This document shows positions 30,013 to 39,505 of a DNA stretch of 43,798 bases, one piece after another (position 1 is the stretch's first letter; each line of letters opens with the position of its first letter). The position numbers and the translations under genes are program-made. Location of the stretch: NCBI GenBank assembly GCA_016871115.1, contig VFZP01000003.1, forward strand, positions 1-43,798, given 5' to 3'. This DNA comes from Acidobacteriota bacterium. GTDB lineage: Bacteria; Acidobacteriota; Terriglobia; Bryobacterales; Bryobacteraceae. The notes under the pieces are model-generated. The model was not told the DNA's origin, made no database searches, and worked only from the letters and a program-made list of their open reading frames with translations.

Positions 30013-30477
30013 TTAACGCGGGCCGAGCGCCACCAGTTCCACTTTGACCATTGCTGAACCAGCTTTAATAAACGCCAGCTGCTCAGCGGCCAGATGCGAC
30101 ACGCTGATGATCTTGCTGGAGGAGGAAGTGATGCGGTCTACAATGCGCACTTCGATCGACTTGTTGTTGTCGGTGTTGGTGACGCGCAGAATCGAACCAA
30201 ACGGATAAAGCGGGTGCGCGGCGGTGAGCACATCGCCATCGAGCTGTTCGCCGCTCGCCGCCTTGCGGCCGTTCATCTTGCGCGAAAAATAGACGGCTTC
30301 GCCGGTTTCGGTATTGCCCAACTGGTACTCCGGCAGCGCCATCAGCTTGCCGCCCTTGCGCCCGCCTCGTTGCGGCACGGGCGATGGCTTGTCCTCGGCT
30401 GGTTCCTGCGGACCAGCCGAGGCGAAGGCCATGGACGCGGCCAGCAGCAAAGCCGCGCGCGTCAGCAAGCGGTTCAT
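30013..30477 (-). CDS. RlpA-like double-psi beta-barrel protein
   Basis: A 154-residue exported protein from the ATG at 30477 (signal: RAALLLAASMAFASA). The C-terminal 100 residues form an RlpA-type double-psi beta barrel: GEAVYFSRKMNGRKAASGEQ, LTAAHPLYPFGSILRVTN, SIEVRIVDR and ISVSHLAAEQLAFI. In this family the barrel is related to lytic transglycosylases that cut glycan strands; RlpA of Pseudomonas acts at the septum. The catalytic residues of active RlpA (an Asp in the Y..HG..TANGE region and H in TAAHPTLPFG) are partly conserved (His in TAAHPLYPFG is present). Its start overlaps the PBP stop as ATGA, strongly suggesting coordinated expression with peptidoglycan synthesis. Confidence 0.82.
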   Translation of the reverse strand: MNRLLTRAALLLAASMAFASAGPQEPAEDKPSPVPQRGGRKGGKLMALPEYQLGNTETGEAVYFSRKMNGRKAASGEQLDGDVLTAAHPLYPFGSILRVTNTDNNKSIEVRIVDRITSSSSKIISVSHLAAEQLAFIKAGSAMVKVELVALGPR

Positions 30478-32759
30478 CGCCAACCGCCTTGGGCTGCCGC
30501 CCCGACGCTGGCCACCGCGGGCTCAGGTTCGGCCAACGGCTTCTTGCCGAGGCGCTTGGTCTCATCGGGCTCGGCCACCGTGGCCGGCGCTGAGCTGAAG
30601 GAAGAGCCCTCAAACGGCCGAGCGTACTGCTTGGACTGCGCCACGGCCTTCTTCATGAACTCTGTCCAGATGGGCAGCGCTGACTGTGCGCCTTCGAGCT
30701 CGAGTTCGGTGTTGTCATCGAAGCCCACCCACACCACGCATAGCAGGTCGCTGGTGAAGCCCGCAAACCAGCCGTCGCGCGACGTGCCGGTCTTCCCCGC
30801 GGCAGGCGCATTGAAGCCGCGGCCGCGCGCGCCGGCGCCTGTGCCGCTGCGCATCACTTCCTGCAGCATGTCGAGCATGAGTTTCGCCGAGCGCGACTCA
30901 AGCGCCCGGCGCTGCTCCGGTTCGTCCTTGATAGCCGCCGGGCCGCCCGCGGCCGAACGTACGGTTTTGATGAAGCGGGGTTTGGTGTGCACGCCGCCGT
31001 TGGCAAACATCGTGTACGCGCCCGCCATTTCCACGGGCGTCGTTTCATACGAGCCGAGCGCCATGGCCGGCGTGGCGAGAATGTCGTTGTTCAATCCCGC
31101 GAGCCGAGCTAGATCCACCACGCGCTGATAGCCGATCTCTTCGGCCAGCGTCACGGTAGCGACGTTGAGCGACGCGGCCAGCGCCTGACGCAGCGTCACC
31201 TCGCCCATGTAGTGATCGTGATAATTGCCGGGCTCGTAGCTCTGCTTGTCAAAGCGGAACACTTTCGGCTCATCCACCACCACGCTATCCGGCGAGATGG
31301 CATCCGGCCGCGACTTCACGCTTACATGCAACGCCGCCGCATAAACCAGCGGCTTGAATATCGAACCGGGCTGGCGCTTGGAGAGAAGGTGGTTCAACTG
31401 GCTGAGGGCGTAGTTACGTCCACCTACGGCAGCGCGCACTTCACCGGTCTTCGGATCAATCGCAATCAGCGCGGCCTGCGCAGGCGGCATCTTGTCCATC
31501 TTGCGGCCGAGGCGCCCGAGCAGGGTGCGGTCCACTTCGAGCATGCCCTTCTGCACGGCTTCGAGCGCGGCGCGCTGCAGGCCCAGGTCAAGCGTGGTAT
31601 AGACCCGGTAAGCCGCGTCGTCGGAGAATTTCTCGGGTAGGCGCGTTTCCAGTTCCTGGCTGGCGAGCGCGAGGAAATACGGCGATTCACCCCAATCGGC
31701 GCTGCCTGGCTGCAACCCCGACGGCGTCTTCACGGCTTCGTCATGCTCAGCCTTCGTGATAAAGCCGTTGGTCTTCATCAGCCCCAGTACCAGGTTGCGG
31801 CGCGTCATCGCGCGGTCTGGATTACGGTGCGGGCGGAAGTAGCCGGGACGCTGCACAATGCCCGCCAGCATGGCCGCCTCGGGGAGCGTCAGCTTCTCGA
31901 TGTCCTTGTTAAAGTAAACACGCGAGGCTTGGCCGAAGCCGTGAATACTGTAGGTGTCGTGCTGGCCAAGGTAGATGCCGTTGCAGTAGTACTGGAAGAT
32001 CTCTTCCTTGGTGAGCTTGGCCTCGAGCGCCAGCGTGAACAGCGCCTCGGTCATCTTGCGCTGCCAGTTCTTGTCGCTGTCGAGCCATAGCGTGCGGGCA
32101 AGCTGCATCGTCAATGTGGAACCGCCCTGCTCTTTGCGGCCGCTCCGAAGATTGACGTAAACCGACTTCAGCAGCCGCAGCGGGTCAAAACCCCAGTGCG
32201 AAAAGAAGTGTTTGTCTTCGGCGGCCAGCAGCGCATTCACCAGCACCTTGGGAATCGCGTCGAACGTCACCAGGCGGCGCTTCTCGCGCTTCTCGCCGGC
32301 GAGGTTCGCAATCACCTGCGGCTCCAACATGTACTCGGGTACGGAGAGTTTGTCGTTCACCGTCACGATGCGTGAGATGCGATTGTTGGCGAACTTCACC
32401 ACGGCCGGTTCGCGCCGGAAGTACGACTGCGGCCCGGGCTGAATCTCCAACTCGTCGCCTTGGCGCTTGTAGAAGCCCACCGGGTTTTCGGCAGACTCGT
32501 TGTAGCCGCCCTGCCGCAACTCGGCAATTACGCCAGCGGCGTCCATCACGTCGCCCCGCGCGATCACACGCGGAGCGGCATAGAAGTTGGAGGTGTTGGC
32601 GAACGGCCCCTGGTGGAGCTTTTCATCCACTAGGCGAGAAAAGACCACCGAGGTGTAGATGACGCCGCATAGCAACGCTACCGCCGCTAGTACCACCCCC
32701 TTTTTGGGGGTGGAGAGCAGCCGGAAGCGCTCGACGAGTCTTAGGAGCAGTCCGCGCAC
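30474..32759 (-). CDS. Class A penicillin-binding protein (PBP1-type)
   Basis: Bifunctional peptidoglycan synthase anchored in the inner membrane. From a GTG at 32759 (TTG at 32798 is an alternative) the order is: membrane segment at residues 21-40, a UB2H-like N-terminal domain (about 55-130), a GT51 glycosyltransferase with the catalytic glutamate E181 in ALLAAEDKHFFSHWG and the QGGSTLTMQLAR block, then a transpeptidase with active-site serine S466 in PGSIFKP, the SLN motif at 530-532 and KTGTS near 655. The length is typical of PBP1b-like enzymes. The C-terminal tail after about residue 700 is Pro/Ala/Glu-rich. It heads the five-gene run with the RlpA-like gene (ATGA overlap). The upstream neighbour is divergent. 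Confidence 0.95.
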   Translation of the reverse strand: MRGLLLRLVERFRLLSTPKKGVVLAAVALLCGVIYTSVVFSRLVDEKLHQGPFANTSNFYAAPRVIARGDVMDAAGVIAELRQGGYNESAENPVGFYKRQGDELEIQPGPQSYFRREPAVVKFANNRISRIVTVNDKLSVPEYMLEPQVIANLAGEKREKRRLVTFDAIPKVLVNALLAAEDKHFFSHWGFDPLRLLKSVYVNLRSGRKEQGGSTLTMQLARTLWLDSDKNWQRKMTEALFTLALEAKLTKEEIFQYYCNGIYLGQHDTYSIHGFGQASRVYFNKDIEKLTLPEAAMLAGIVQRPGYFRPHRNPDRAMTRRNLVLGLMKTNGFITKAEHDEAVKTPSGLQPGSADWGESPYFLALASQELETRLPEKFSDDAAYRVYTTLDLGLQRAALEAVQKGMLEVDRTLLGRLGRKMDKMPPAQAALIAIDPKTGEVRAAVGGRNYALSQLNHLLSKRQPGSIFKPLVYAAALHVSVKSRPDAISPDSVVVDEPKVFRFDKQSYEPGNYHDHYMGEVTLRQALAASLNVATVTLAEEIGYQRVVDLARLAGLNNDILATPAMALGSYETTPVEMAGAYTMFANGGVHTKPRFIKTVRSAAGGPAAIKDEPEQRRALESRSAKLMLDMLQEVMRSGTGAGARGRGFNAPAAGKTGTSRDGWFAGFTSDLLCVVWVGFDDNTELELEGAQSALPIWTEFMKKAVAQSKQYARPFEGSSFSSAPATVAEPDETKRLGKKPLAEPEPAVASVGAAAQGGWR

Positions 32760-32951
32760 TACCCCAATATGATGACAGACGGGACCGGTGCCTGCCAAGC
32801 ACCCCAGGCGCCCCGCCGACAGGGCAGGTGGTTCCAGGGCTCTCTCTTTACAGCCGGACTGAAATTACACAACTCTTACACGCCGACCGCCGGAACTCCT
32901 CTATGTTGGTGAAGGCAGTACCGATAAACTCTCGAGGACATCGCAAAAAAC

Positions 32952-33839
32952 GTGCAGGAACCAAAAATCGCGCCAACTGGCAAAACGGAAGAAATTCTCC
33001 CGGTCGTCTGGAACTGGTCGACCATCATTGCATTGATCGTTCTCCACACGGGCGCTGTGGCGGCGTTCTTCTTCGTTGATTGGCAGGCCCTTGCCGTGGC
33101 CGCAGTCCTGCATTTCACCTCCATCAGTTGGGGCATCGGGATGGGCTACCATCGCCTGCTGACGCACCGGTCTTATAAGGTGCCGCGCTTCATTGAGAAC
33201 ATCATTGCCATCTGCGGCACGATGGCGCTGGAGGGCGGGCCGATCTTTTGGGTGGGCACGCACCGCATTCACCATCAAAATTCCGATCAGCCGGGCGATC
33301 CGCACTCGCCGCGCGACGGCGCCTGGTGGGCGCACATCGGCTGGATGATCCAGGGCGAAAGCCAGAACGCGCAGGTGGACTACTTCCGCCGTTATGCGCC
33401 AGACATGACGCGCGATGCCTTCTACGTCTGGCTGAGCCGGTATCACTATATTCCGCTGCTCGTGTCGAGTGTGCTGCTGTTTGCGTGGGGCGGCTGGCCG
33501 GCCCTGCTGTGGGGCTCCTGCTTCCGCGTGGTGTTGGGCCTGCACTCCACCTGGGCCGTCAACTCGGCCACGCACCTCTGGGGCGCGCGCCGCTTCAAGA
33601 CGCGTGACGATTCCCGCAACAACTGGTGGGTGGCGGCGTTGACGTTCGGCGAAGGCTGGCACAACAACCACCACGCCAAGCCGAATTCGGCGCGTCACGG
33701 TCTTGCCTGGTACGAAGTGGACATCACGTGGATGCAGATCAAGCTGCTCGAAAAGCTGGGCATCGCCTCGAACGTGAAAGAGGCCAGCGTGAAAGACGCC
33801 GAGTCGTACGTGGAACAACCCTCGCGCGCAGCGGCGTAA
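32952..33839 (+). CDS. Membrane fatty acid (acyl-CoA) desaturase
   Basis: A 295-residue integral-membrane diiron desaturase of the acyl-CoA/Delta9 family. The three histidine boxes are HRLLTHR (67-73), HRIHH (104-108) and HNNHH (237-241), all complete, with four hydrophobic segments arranged around them and the family block GEGWHNNHHAKPNSARHG. It introduces a double bond into membrane acyl chains, controlling membrane fluidity; the electron donor is not encoded nearby. The start is a GTG at 32952, because no in-frame ATG fits the family N-terminus. It lies 192 bp from the divergent PBP gene; no operator was recognised in the interval. Confidence 0.93.
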   Translation: MQEPKIAPTGKTEEILPVVWNWSTIIALIVLHTGAVAAFFFVDWQALAVAAVLHFTSISWGIGMGYHRLLTHRSYKVPRFIENIIAICGTMALEGGPIFWVGTHRIHHQNSDQPGDPHSPRDGAWWAHIGWMIQGESQNAQVDYFRRYAPDMTRDAFYVWLSRYHYIPLLVSSVLLFAWGGWPALLWGSCFRVVLGLHSTWAVNSATHLWGARRFKTRDDSRNNWWVAALTFGEGWHNNHHAKPNSARHGLAWYEVDITWMQIKLLEKLGIASNVKEASVKDAESYVEQPSRAAA

Positions 33840-33872
33840 GCCGGGCCGTTTCCGATACCATCAGGAGCAGCC

Positions 33873-35096
33873 ATGCTCCGCCGCCGAACCTTTGTCTCTG
33901 CCGGCGCGGCCGCTATCGCCACGGCTGCGCCAACATCCCCCCGCGCCAAAATTGCGGCCGTCGTCACAGCCTACTTCCGCAACTCCCACGCCGACGTTTT
34001 CATCGGCAACATGCAGCGCGGCTTCTGGTGGGACGGCAAGCCCCACGCCTCCGAGCTCGAAATCGCCGCGATGTACCTGGAGCAATCTCCACCGGCCACC
34101 GACATCGGCAAGGCCGAAGCCGCGCGCCACCGGATTCCTCTCAAACCTACCGTCGCCGAAGCCCTCGTGCCCGGCATCCGCGGCGTGGTGCTGATTGGCG
34201 AACACGGCGACTACCCCAACAACGAAAAAATCCAGAAACTCTACCCGCGCTATGAGCTGATGGAGCAGATTGTCAAGACATACCGCAAGACGGGCCGTTC
34301 TCTGCCGCTCTTTGTCGACAAGCATTTTTCCACTGAATGGAAAAAAGCGAAGCAGATGCTCGACTGGTCGCGCGAGTTGCGGTTCCCGCTCATCGCCGGC
34401 ACATCGCTCACGTTGACGTGGCGCAGGCCCGTGCTGGAACTCGATCTCGAAGCACCCGTGAAGCGCGCCGTCGGCTATTTCCACGGCGGCAAGGAAGCCT
34501 ACGGCTATCACGGCATCGAGGTCTACCAGAGCATGGTGGAGCGGCGCCAGGGCGGCGAGACCGGCGTCGACTGGGTGCAGTGCCTCGATGGCGGCGATGC
34601 GTGGAAATGGTCCGCCGCGAATCCGTGGGGGCGCGAGTTGCTGGAAGAAGCGCTCCGGCATGACGACTCGGTGCTTCGCGACAAACGCATCGAGCAGAGC
34701 GTGAAACAACCCGTGATTTTCCTGATCGGCTACCGGAGCGGTCTGCAGGGCGTGCTGTATCTGCTGAAAGGCCACACGCAGCAAGCAGGCTTCGCCGCCG
34801 AACTCGAAGGCCGCGCCGGCCCCGTTGCCTGCAGCATGATCACCCAGTGGGGCCGCCCCTGGAGCCACGGCAACGGCCTCAGCTATTGGGTGGAACAAAC
34901 GATCGTGCAGAACCGCGAATTCTATCCGCCCGAGCGCACTTTGCTGGCCACGGGCATCATCGAGTCGCTAATGGATTCCTCGTTCCGCCAGGGCGCGCGC
35001 GTCGATACGCCGCACCTCCGTGTGGCCTACCGCGCGCAACGCGAGTCGCGCTTCATGCGCGGGCCGCTGCCTCCGTACGATCGCATCCGGGCGTGA
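33873..35096 (+). CDS. Unknown exported protein (Tat-like leader)
   Basis: A 407-residue protein with a twin-arginine-type leader (LRRRTFVSAGAAAIATAAP). The body opens with KIAAVVTAYFRNSHADVFIG, recalling the nucleotide-binding start of Gfo/Idh/MocA-like dehydrogenases, then GIRGVVLIGEHGDYPNNEK and, further on, a segment with TSLTLTWRRPVLEL, GYHGIEVYQSMVERRQGGET and VDWVQCLDGGDAWKWS. Its C-terminal third has RTLLATGIIESLMDSSFRQG and AYRAQRESRFMRGPLPPYDR. Proteins of this kind are frequent in Solibacter-like genomes, but I know no proven function. It follows the desaturase by 33 bp and could be cotranscribed. It converges on the ABC permease gene with a 10-bp gap. Confidence 0.7.
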   Translation: MLRRRTFVSAGAAAIATAAPTSPRAKIAAVVTAYFRNSHADVFIGNMQRGFWWDGKPHASELEIAAMYLEQSPPATDIGKAEAARHRIPLKPTVAEALVPGIRGVVLIGEHGDYPNNEKIQKLYPRYELMEQIVKTYRKTGRSLPLFVDKHFSTEWKKAKQMLDWSRELRFPLIAGTSLTLTWRRPVLELDLEAPVKRAVGYFHGGKEAYGYHGIEVYQSMVERRQGGETGVDWVQCLDGGDAWKWSAANPWGRELLEEALRHDDSVLRDKRIEQSVKQPVIFLIGYRSGLQGVLYLLKGHTQQAGFAAELEGRAGPVACSMITQWGRPWSHGNGLSYWVEQTIVQNREFYPPERTLLATGIIESLMDSSFRQGARVDTPHLRVAYRAQRESRFMRGPLPPYDRIRA

Positions 35097-35106
35097 GGAG
35101 GCGTTA

Positions 35107-36278
35107 TCACTTATTGAAGATGATCGCCTCGCGCTCAAACAGCCGCTTGGTCAGATCAATGCACAGCACGGTAAACCCAAGCGCCGCCGCCACGCCCAAG
35201 GCGAACGCCAGCGGATGGGGCATCTTGCCGCCGATCACTTCGAGCGCGAGCACGAACTGCCCCACCACCGGCACGGCCAGCACCCAGACCCGGCCGGTGA
35301 TCGGATAGAAAGTGTGGATCACAAACGGCATGGTCATCAGCAGGATGAGGTAGCCTACGTAGCCTTGCGCTTCCTTGAACGCGCGAAGGTGAACAGAAAC
35401 ATCTGCATGGCCGGCGCTACGACTGACATGGGCATCAGCGCGACCACCAACTGCAAGGCTTCCGGCACACCGAATGAGAACCGCAGGCCGAGGTCCTGCA
35501 TGGGCACGCGCAGCAACACACCCGTGACCACGCTCAGCGTCACCAGCATGCCGCCGGCTGACGATAGCGCCGCCGCCAGCCACTTGCCGGCCACCAACTC
35601 AAAGCGCAGTACGGGATTCACCAGCAGCGGCTCGAGCGATCCGCGTTCGCGCTCGCCCGCCGTGGCATTGGTAGTGATAGCCATAGCAGTGAAAAACGCC
35701 GACATCGCCACCAGCATCGGGATCATATTGAAGATGATGGCGGCGCGCTGTTGTGCGCTGGAAACCTCGACGTTCTCCACCGTTACCGCCGACGCCAGCG
35801 ACGGGCTCACGCCACGCGCAATCAGCCGCAATCCGCCGGTCTCGCCGCCGTATCGCTGCAACAGGTTTCGCACACGTTCCACCTTGGGGCGGCCGCGCGT
35901 GGCCGTGGAGTCCGACACCAGCTTCACGTTCGCCGGCCGCGACTCGCGAAAGCGCTCGGAGAAGTTCTTCGGGATCACCATGACAAAATCCTGCTTGCGC
36001 TCGCGTACGGCGGTCTCGGCGTCTTCCGGGCCTGGCGCCACCTGAATACCCGCTTGTTGCTCAAGCCAATCCACCAACACGGGCGCATACTCGCGCCCCA
36101 CCAGCGGGACCTTGATTTCGTCGGCGCCGCGGCGCTCTTCGGCCATGCGGCCGAACATGAACGACAGCAGCAGCGGCGTCATCAGGGTCGAGACGGTAAT
36201 GGCGATCAACTGCCGGCGGTCGCGGAAACTATCAAGCAGTTCCTTGCGCGCTACGATCCAAACGCGGCGAAGGTTCAT
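35107..36278 (-). pseudogene. NatB-like ABC-2 permease, frameshifted
   Basis: Partner permease of the adjacent ATPase. From the ATG at 36278 the protein has an N-terminal membrane helix (ITVSTLMTPLLLSFMFGRM), a large extracytoplasmic domain, then a TM cluster with MIPMLVAMSAFFTAMAITTN, the conserved AGERERGSLEPLLVNPV motif of NatB/ABC-2 proteins, and ALMPMSVVAPAMQMFLFTFA. Near 35386 the frame slips; the following frame encodes the expected continuation FKEAQGYVGYLILLMTMPFV and three more membrane helices, ending in FEREAIIFNK. The stop therefore removes the last three helices. The ATG overlaps the ATPase stop as ATGA. The natural substrate (sodium, an antibiotic or other) is unknown. Confidence 0.85.
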
Positions 36279-37003
36279 GCGTGCGGCTCCGTTTCCACCA
36301 GCGAGACAAAGGCGTCTTCGAGGTCCTTCTTCCCGGTCAACTCCAGTAGTTCCGCCGGCGTGCCTTCGGCCACCACGCGGCCATGCGCGATGATCACGAT
36401 GCGGTCACACAGCGCCGAGACCTCCTGCATGATGTGGCTGGAGAACAGCACGCAGCGGCCCTCTTCGCGCAGACGGCGGATCAGGCCGCGCACCGCGCGT
36501 GTGCTCATTACGTCAAGGCCGTTGGTAGGTTCGTCCAGCAGCACGTTCTGCGGCTCATGGATCAGCGCGCGCACCAGCGCCACCTTGGTACGCTCGCCGT
36601 GCGAGAAGCCTCCCACGCGGCGCTCCGCTAACTCACGCATGTCGAGCGCATCGAGCCACGCCCCGGTGCGGCGCCGGACTTCGGCGCGCGACGGTCCGCG
36701 CAATTCACCGAAATACTCAATGTGCTCACGCGAAGTGAGGCGCGGGTAGAGGCCGGAGACATCGGGCAGCACACCCAGCCGCTCCTGTCCGCCCAGCGGA
36801 TCGGCCACCAGATCGAACCCGTCCACATCGATGCGGCCCGCGTCCGGACGCAGCAGGCCGTAAATCATGCGAAGACTGGTGGTTTTGCCCGCGCCGTTGG
36901 GGCCGAGCAAACCGCTTACCGCACCATCGTGCGCCGTGAACGATACATTGTCCACGGCCACCATCGGACCGAACGCGCGGCGCAAACCCTCTACGCGAAT
37001 CAT
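36275..37003 (-). CDS. NatA-like ABC transporter ATP-binding protein
   Basis: A 242-residue ABC ATPase of the ABC-2/NatA class. Walker A is GLLGPNGAGKTTSLRM, the signature region is GGFSHGERTKVALVRAL (a permitted variant of LSGGQ), Walker B with following glutamate is NVLLDEPTNGLDV, and the H-loop histidine lies in LFSSHIMQE. It would energise the NatB-like permease encoded directly downstream (ATGA overlap), and it overlaps the alpha/beta hydrolase stop upstream in the same way. It is the only undamaged reading frame of this five-gene operon. Confidence 0.93.
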   Translation of the reverse strand: MIRVEGLRRAFGPMVAVDNVSFTAHDGAVSGLLGPNGAGKTTSLRMIYGLLRPDAGRIDVDGFDLVADPLGGQERLGVLPDVSGLYPRLTSREHIEYFGELRGPSRAEVRRRTGAWLDALDMRELAERRVGGFSHGERTKVALVRALIHEPQNVLLDEPTNGLDVMSTRAVRGLIRRLREEGRCVLFSSHIMQEVSALCDRIVIIAHGRVVAEGTPAELLELTGKKDLEDAFVSLVETEPHA

Positions 37004-38490
37004 GGCTCGGCCTCTTCTTTCCCCGCTTTGCCGCCAGGGTCCGGCCCGGCGGGCCCGAGGAAAAAGGGCGGCCGCTTCACGCGGGCGAGACAGGCCGTGG
37101 GCAGATCCTGGTGACTGGCTTTCTTAAAGAACTCCGTCGCCACGCGATTGACGCACCCGTTGGTCTCCACCGTGCCATGCCCGATGCCCGTCACCACGTG
37201 ATGCCGCGAGTTCTTCCACTGCTTGGCAATCTGCTCGCCCCAGGATGGCGGCGTCACGGGGTCCGCCTCGCCCGAGAGGATCAACGCGGGCACATCGGAG
37301 GCAAAAGGCTCGTAGAACTTCGGGTCCACCGGATGGCGCGGCCAATACTGGCAGGGTTACATCCGGAGCTTGGCGATGTCGGGGCCCATGAACGTACCGG
37401 CAGCTTCGCGCTCGATCGATGCATCGTCAATCCTCGGACCGTCCTCGGCGCAAAGCACTGACATCTGCATGCCAACGCTCATGAAGTCTTCCAGCCGTTC
37501 GCCGGTCTGCGAGCCGAAGGCGAAAAGCCCGCGATAGTCGCCCGCCTCGGCGCGTTCGAGCAACAGAGGAATGAGGGTGGTGATCTGACTGCTATAGAAG
37601 GCGTTAAAAAGCACTCCGGCCACCATCGACGCGCGTACCTCGATTTCGAGCTCTTTGCCCGTGCGCGGATGCATTATGCGAACCTTTTCGGGTTTGGCGC
37701 GGAGCCGGGCGAGCGTTCGGTTCACACGGTCGCTGAGCGCGGGGAAGCGCTGGTTGCAGGCGGCGTCACGTGCACAGTCGCGCAGCAATAGATCGAGCGC
37801 ACGCTGACCGTCGCGGGCCACATAAAGCGGCAGGCGCATGTCTGCCGGCGCAACGCCATCGAGAATCACGCTGCGAAGCCGCATGCCGTGGCGGCGAACA
37901 TACTCGATGCTGGCGCGCGTGCCGTAGGAGCTGCCGTAGAGATTGATGCGGTCATAACCGAGAAACGCGCGGACATCGTCAAGGTCGTCCATCGCGATGC
38001 TGGTAGTGCAGAGCCGCACGTCTGCCTGGTATCCGGCGAGGCACTGCTTCAACTTTTCGGCGCTTCGTTTTTGGGCCTCTTCCGGCGATAGCGTGTCATC
38101 GTCGCCGTCATTGCCGGATTTGCAGTTCAGCGGTCCGGAGCCGGCGGTGCCGCGTTGGTCCACCAGCACGATATCGCGGTCGCGCTGCACCTGCCGGAAC
38201 GAATCGCGGATGAACCGCGCCTTCTTCGTAGCCGCGCCGCCCGGTCCGCCTTCGAGATAGAACAGCGGGTCCGGCGCGTTCTCGCGGCTCAAGCCCGGCA
38301 GCACCACGATCTTCAAACGAATCTTCCGGCCCGTTTTGGCGGCGCGGTCTTCCAAGACTTCCAGCTTGCCGCAGTAGGCGTCGGTGGGACCGTCGGCGCT
38401 CTTGCATGGCTCAAGCTTGTCGATAGCAGTCTGTTTACGCGTGCACGCTGCGGCCAGCGCGATAAACAACACCGGGAGTAGATGTTGCAC
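37000..38490 (-). pseudogene. Alpha/beta hydrolase (TAP-like peptidase) with an in-frame stop
   Basis: An exported serine hydrolase of the prolyl aminopeptidase/tripeptidyl aminopeptidase (TAP-like, SlpD/E) class. From a GTG at 38490 there is a lipoprotein-like signal (LLPVLFIALAAAC); an upstream GTG at 38529 is less likely. Conserved blocks: FYLEGGPGGAATK (oxyanion region), IVLVDQRGTAGSG, and the nucleophile elbow INLYGSSYGTRASIEYV (Ser about residue 188). A TAA at 37357-37359 interrupts the frame after DIAKLRM; the unchanged frame then supplies the TAP-like C-terminus with the acid LILSGEADPVTPP and the catalytic His in GIGHGTVE. The truncated product would lack both, so the gene is inactive unless the stop is an error. 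Confidence 0.85.
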
Positions 38491-38515
38491 GGCGAAACTA
38501 CCTGCATAACATAAA

Positions 38516-39012
38516 TTACCAGCATGCACGGCGTGCTTCGGCGCAATCGGCCGTGGCTTTGTCCGCGGCTTTACCCAGCAGCAGCCAGACGCAGGCGAGG
38601 CTTACGCCGGCCGCGGCGAACGGCCACAGCTTGGCGCCGGGTGCGCGGCCCCACCAGGACGCAATCAGGCCGGGCGCGAACAGAAACAGCCGCTGCCGCA
38701 GCCAGCGATACGCCGCGCCGCGGCGCGTGTGTTCCGCTGCAAGAAACCGCGCGCAAGGCTCGCCGGCCTCCCGCCGCGCGGGGCCCCGTTCGAGGCTGGC
38801 CAGGAACAGATAGGACAAAGCGCCAACCGTCCAGGCCTGCCCCACGCGGACCCAAGGTTGCTCCACGGCGTAGACGTTGAGCAGGAGCGCGGCGGCAAGC
38901 CCGAACACGGCGAGCGCCACGGCAATGTGCAGCCAGGTTCCCCGCCGTTCGCGCCTGTGGGCGAGCGCGCACAGAGCATCGGGAGTGAGAGCGAGGCGTC
39001 AATGTCCGGCAT
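38516..39012 (-). pseudogene. Small membrane protein, probable sigma partner, frameshifted
   Basis: The ATG at 39012 overlaps the sigma factor end and begins MPDIDA, but the protein-like sequence continues in another frame: LTPDALCALAHRRERRGTWL, then a membrane helix IAVALAVFGLAAALLLNVYA, a second with VGALSYLFLASLE, and a third near LWPFAAAGVSLACVWLLLG. The position directly after an ECF sigma factor suggests an anti-sigma or regulatory membrane protein, but no known anti-sigma motif (such as a ZAS HxxxCxxC) is visible. The frame change lies close to 38990. Confidence 0.55.
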
Positions 39013-39464
39013 GTGCGGTGGCGGCTCCTTCGAGATATTGCTGCTGAAGCAGTTTCTTGATGCGGTGCACTTTGGTGGCGGCGTTGACTGCCGACAGGCC
39101 CGTCACCTCGGCGATGGCGGCGCGCCGCGGAATGACGGTCATGGGCGTGCGCCTCTTCATCCACGCGGATGGCGAGGCCCGCGGGTTTGAGGGCTTCCAG
39201 GTCCACCAGCGGCCCCATGCGAGGCCCTACGTTGTTCGCCACGCGATAGACCCAGGTGCGCAAGCTGCACCGCCCGTCGAACGCGGCGAGGCTCCGCCAG
39301 AGTTCGAGGTGCATCTCCTGCAACAGATCCGCCTGGCGGTCCGGATGCGCTTCATAGCCACGCACCAGACGGCGCAGGGCCGGGCCATACTCGGCGTGCG
39401 CTTCGTTGTAGAGATCGTCCTGGCGTTGGCGGCGGTGAGCAGCAGCAGCAGAGGCGGCGTCCAC
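38999..39464 (-). pseudogene. ECF sigma factor with an internal deletion
   Basis: From a GTG at 39464 the frame gives sigma region 2: DDLYNEAHAEYGPALRRLVR, QADLLQEMHLELWRSLAAFD and RCSLRTWVYRVANNV. The frame then departs, and a second frame supplies region 4, the helix-turn-helix RAAIAEVTGLSAVNAATKVH followed by RIKKLLQQQYLEGAATAHAG to the TGA at 38999. Roughly 30-40 residues that normally link regions 2 and 4 are missing, including the start of region 4, so the gene is disrupted by a small deletion plus frame change. In the intact state it would have driven the membrane-protein/hydrolase/ABC operon downstream. Confidence 0.75.
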
Positions 39465-39505
39465 AATAGGTTCCGCTCTATATAGTCCCTCGCGCCTGGC
39501 TTTTC

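Noticed and set aside
3058-37359. Reassignment of TAA/TAG as sense codons, suggested by repeated in-frame stops
   Set aside because: Intact genes in the window use TAA, TAG and TGA as normal terminators (for example argG ends in TAG, kup in TAA), the interrupted positions imply different amino acids, and many lesions are frameshifts or deletions that recoding cannot explain.
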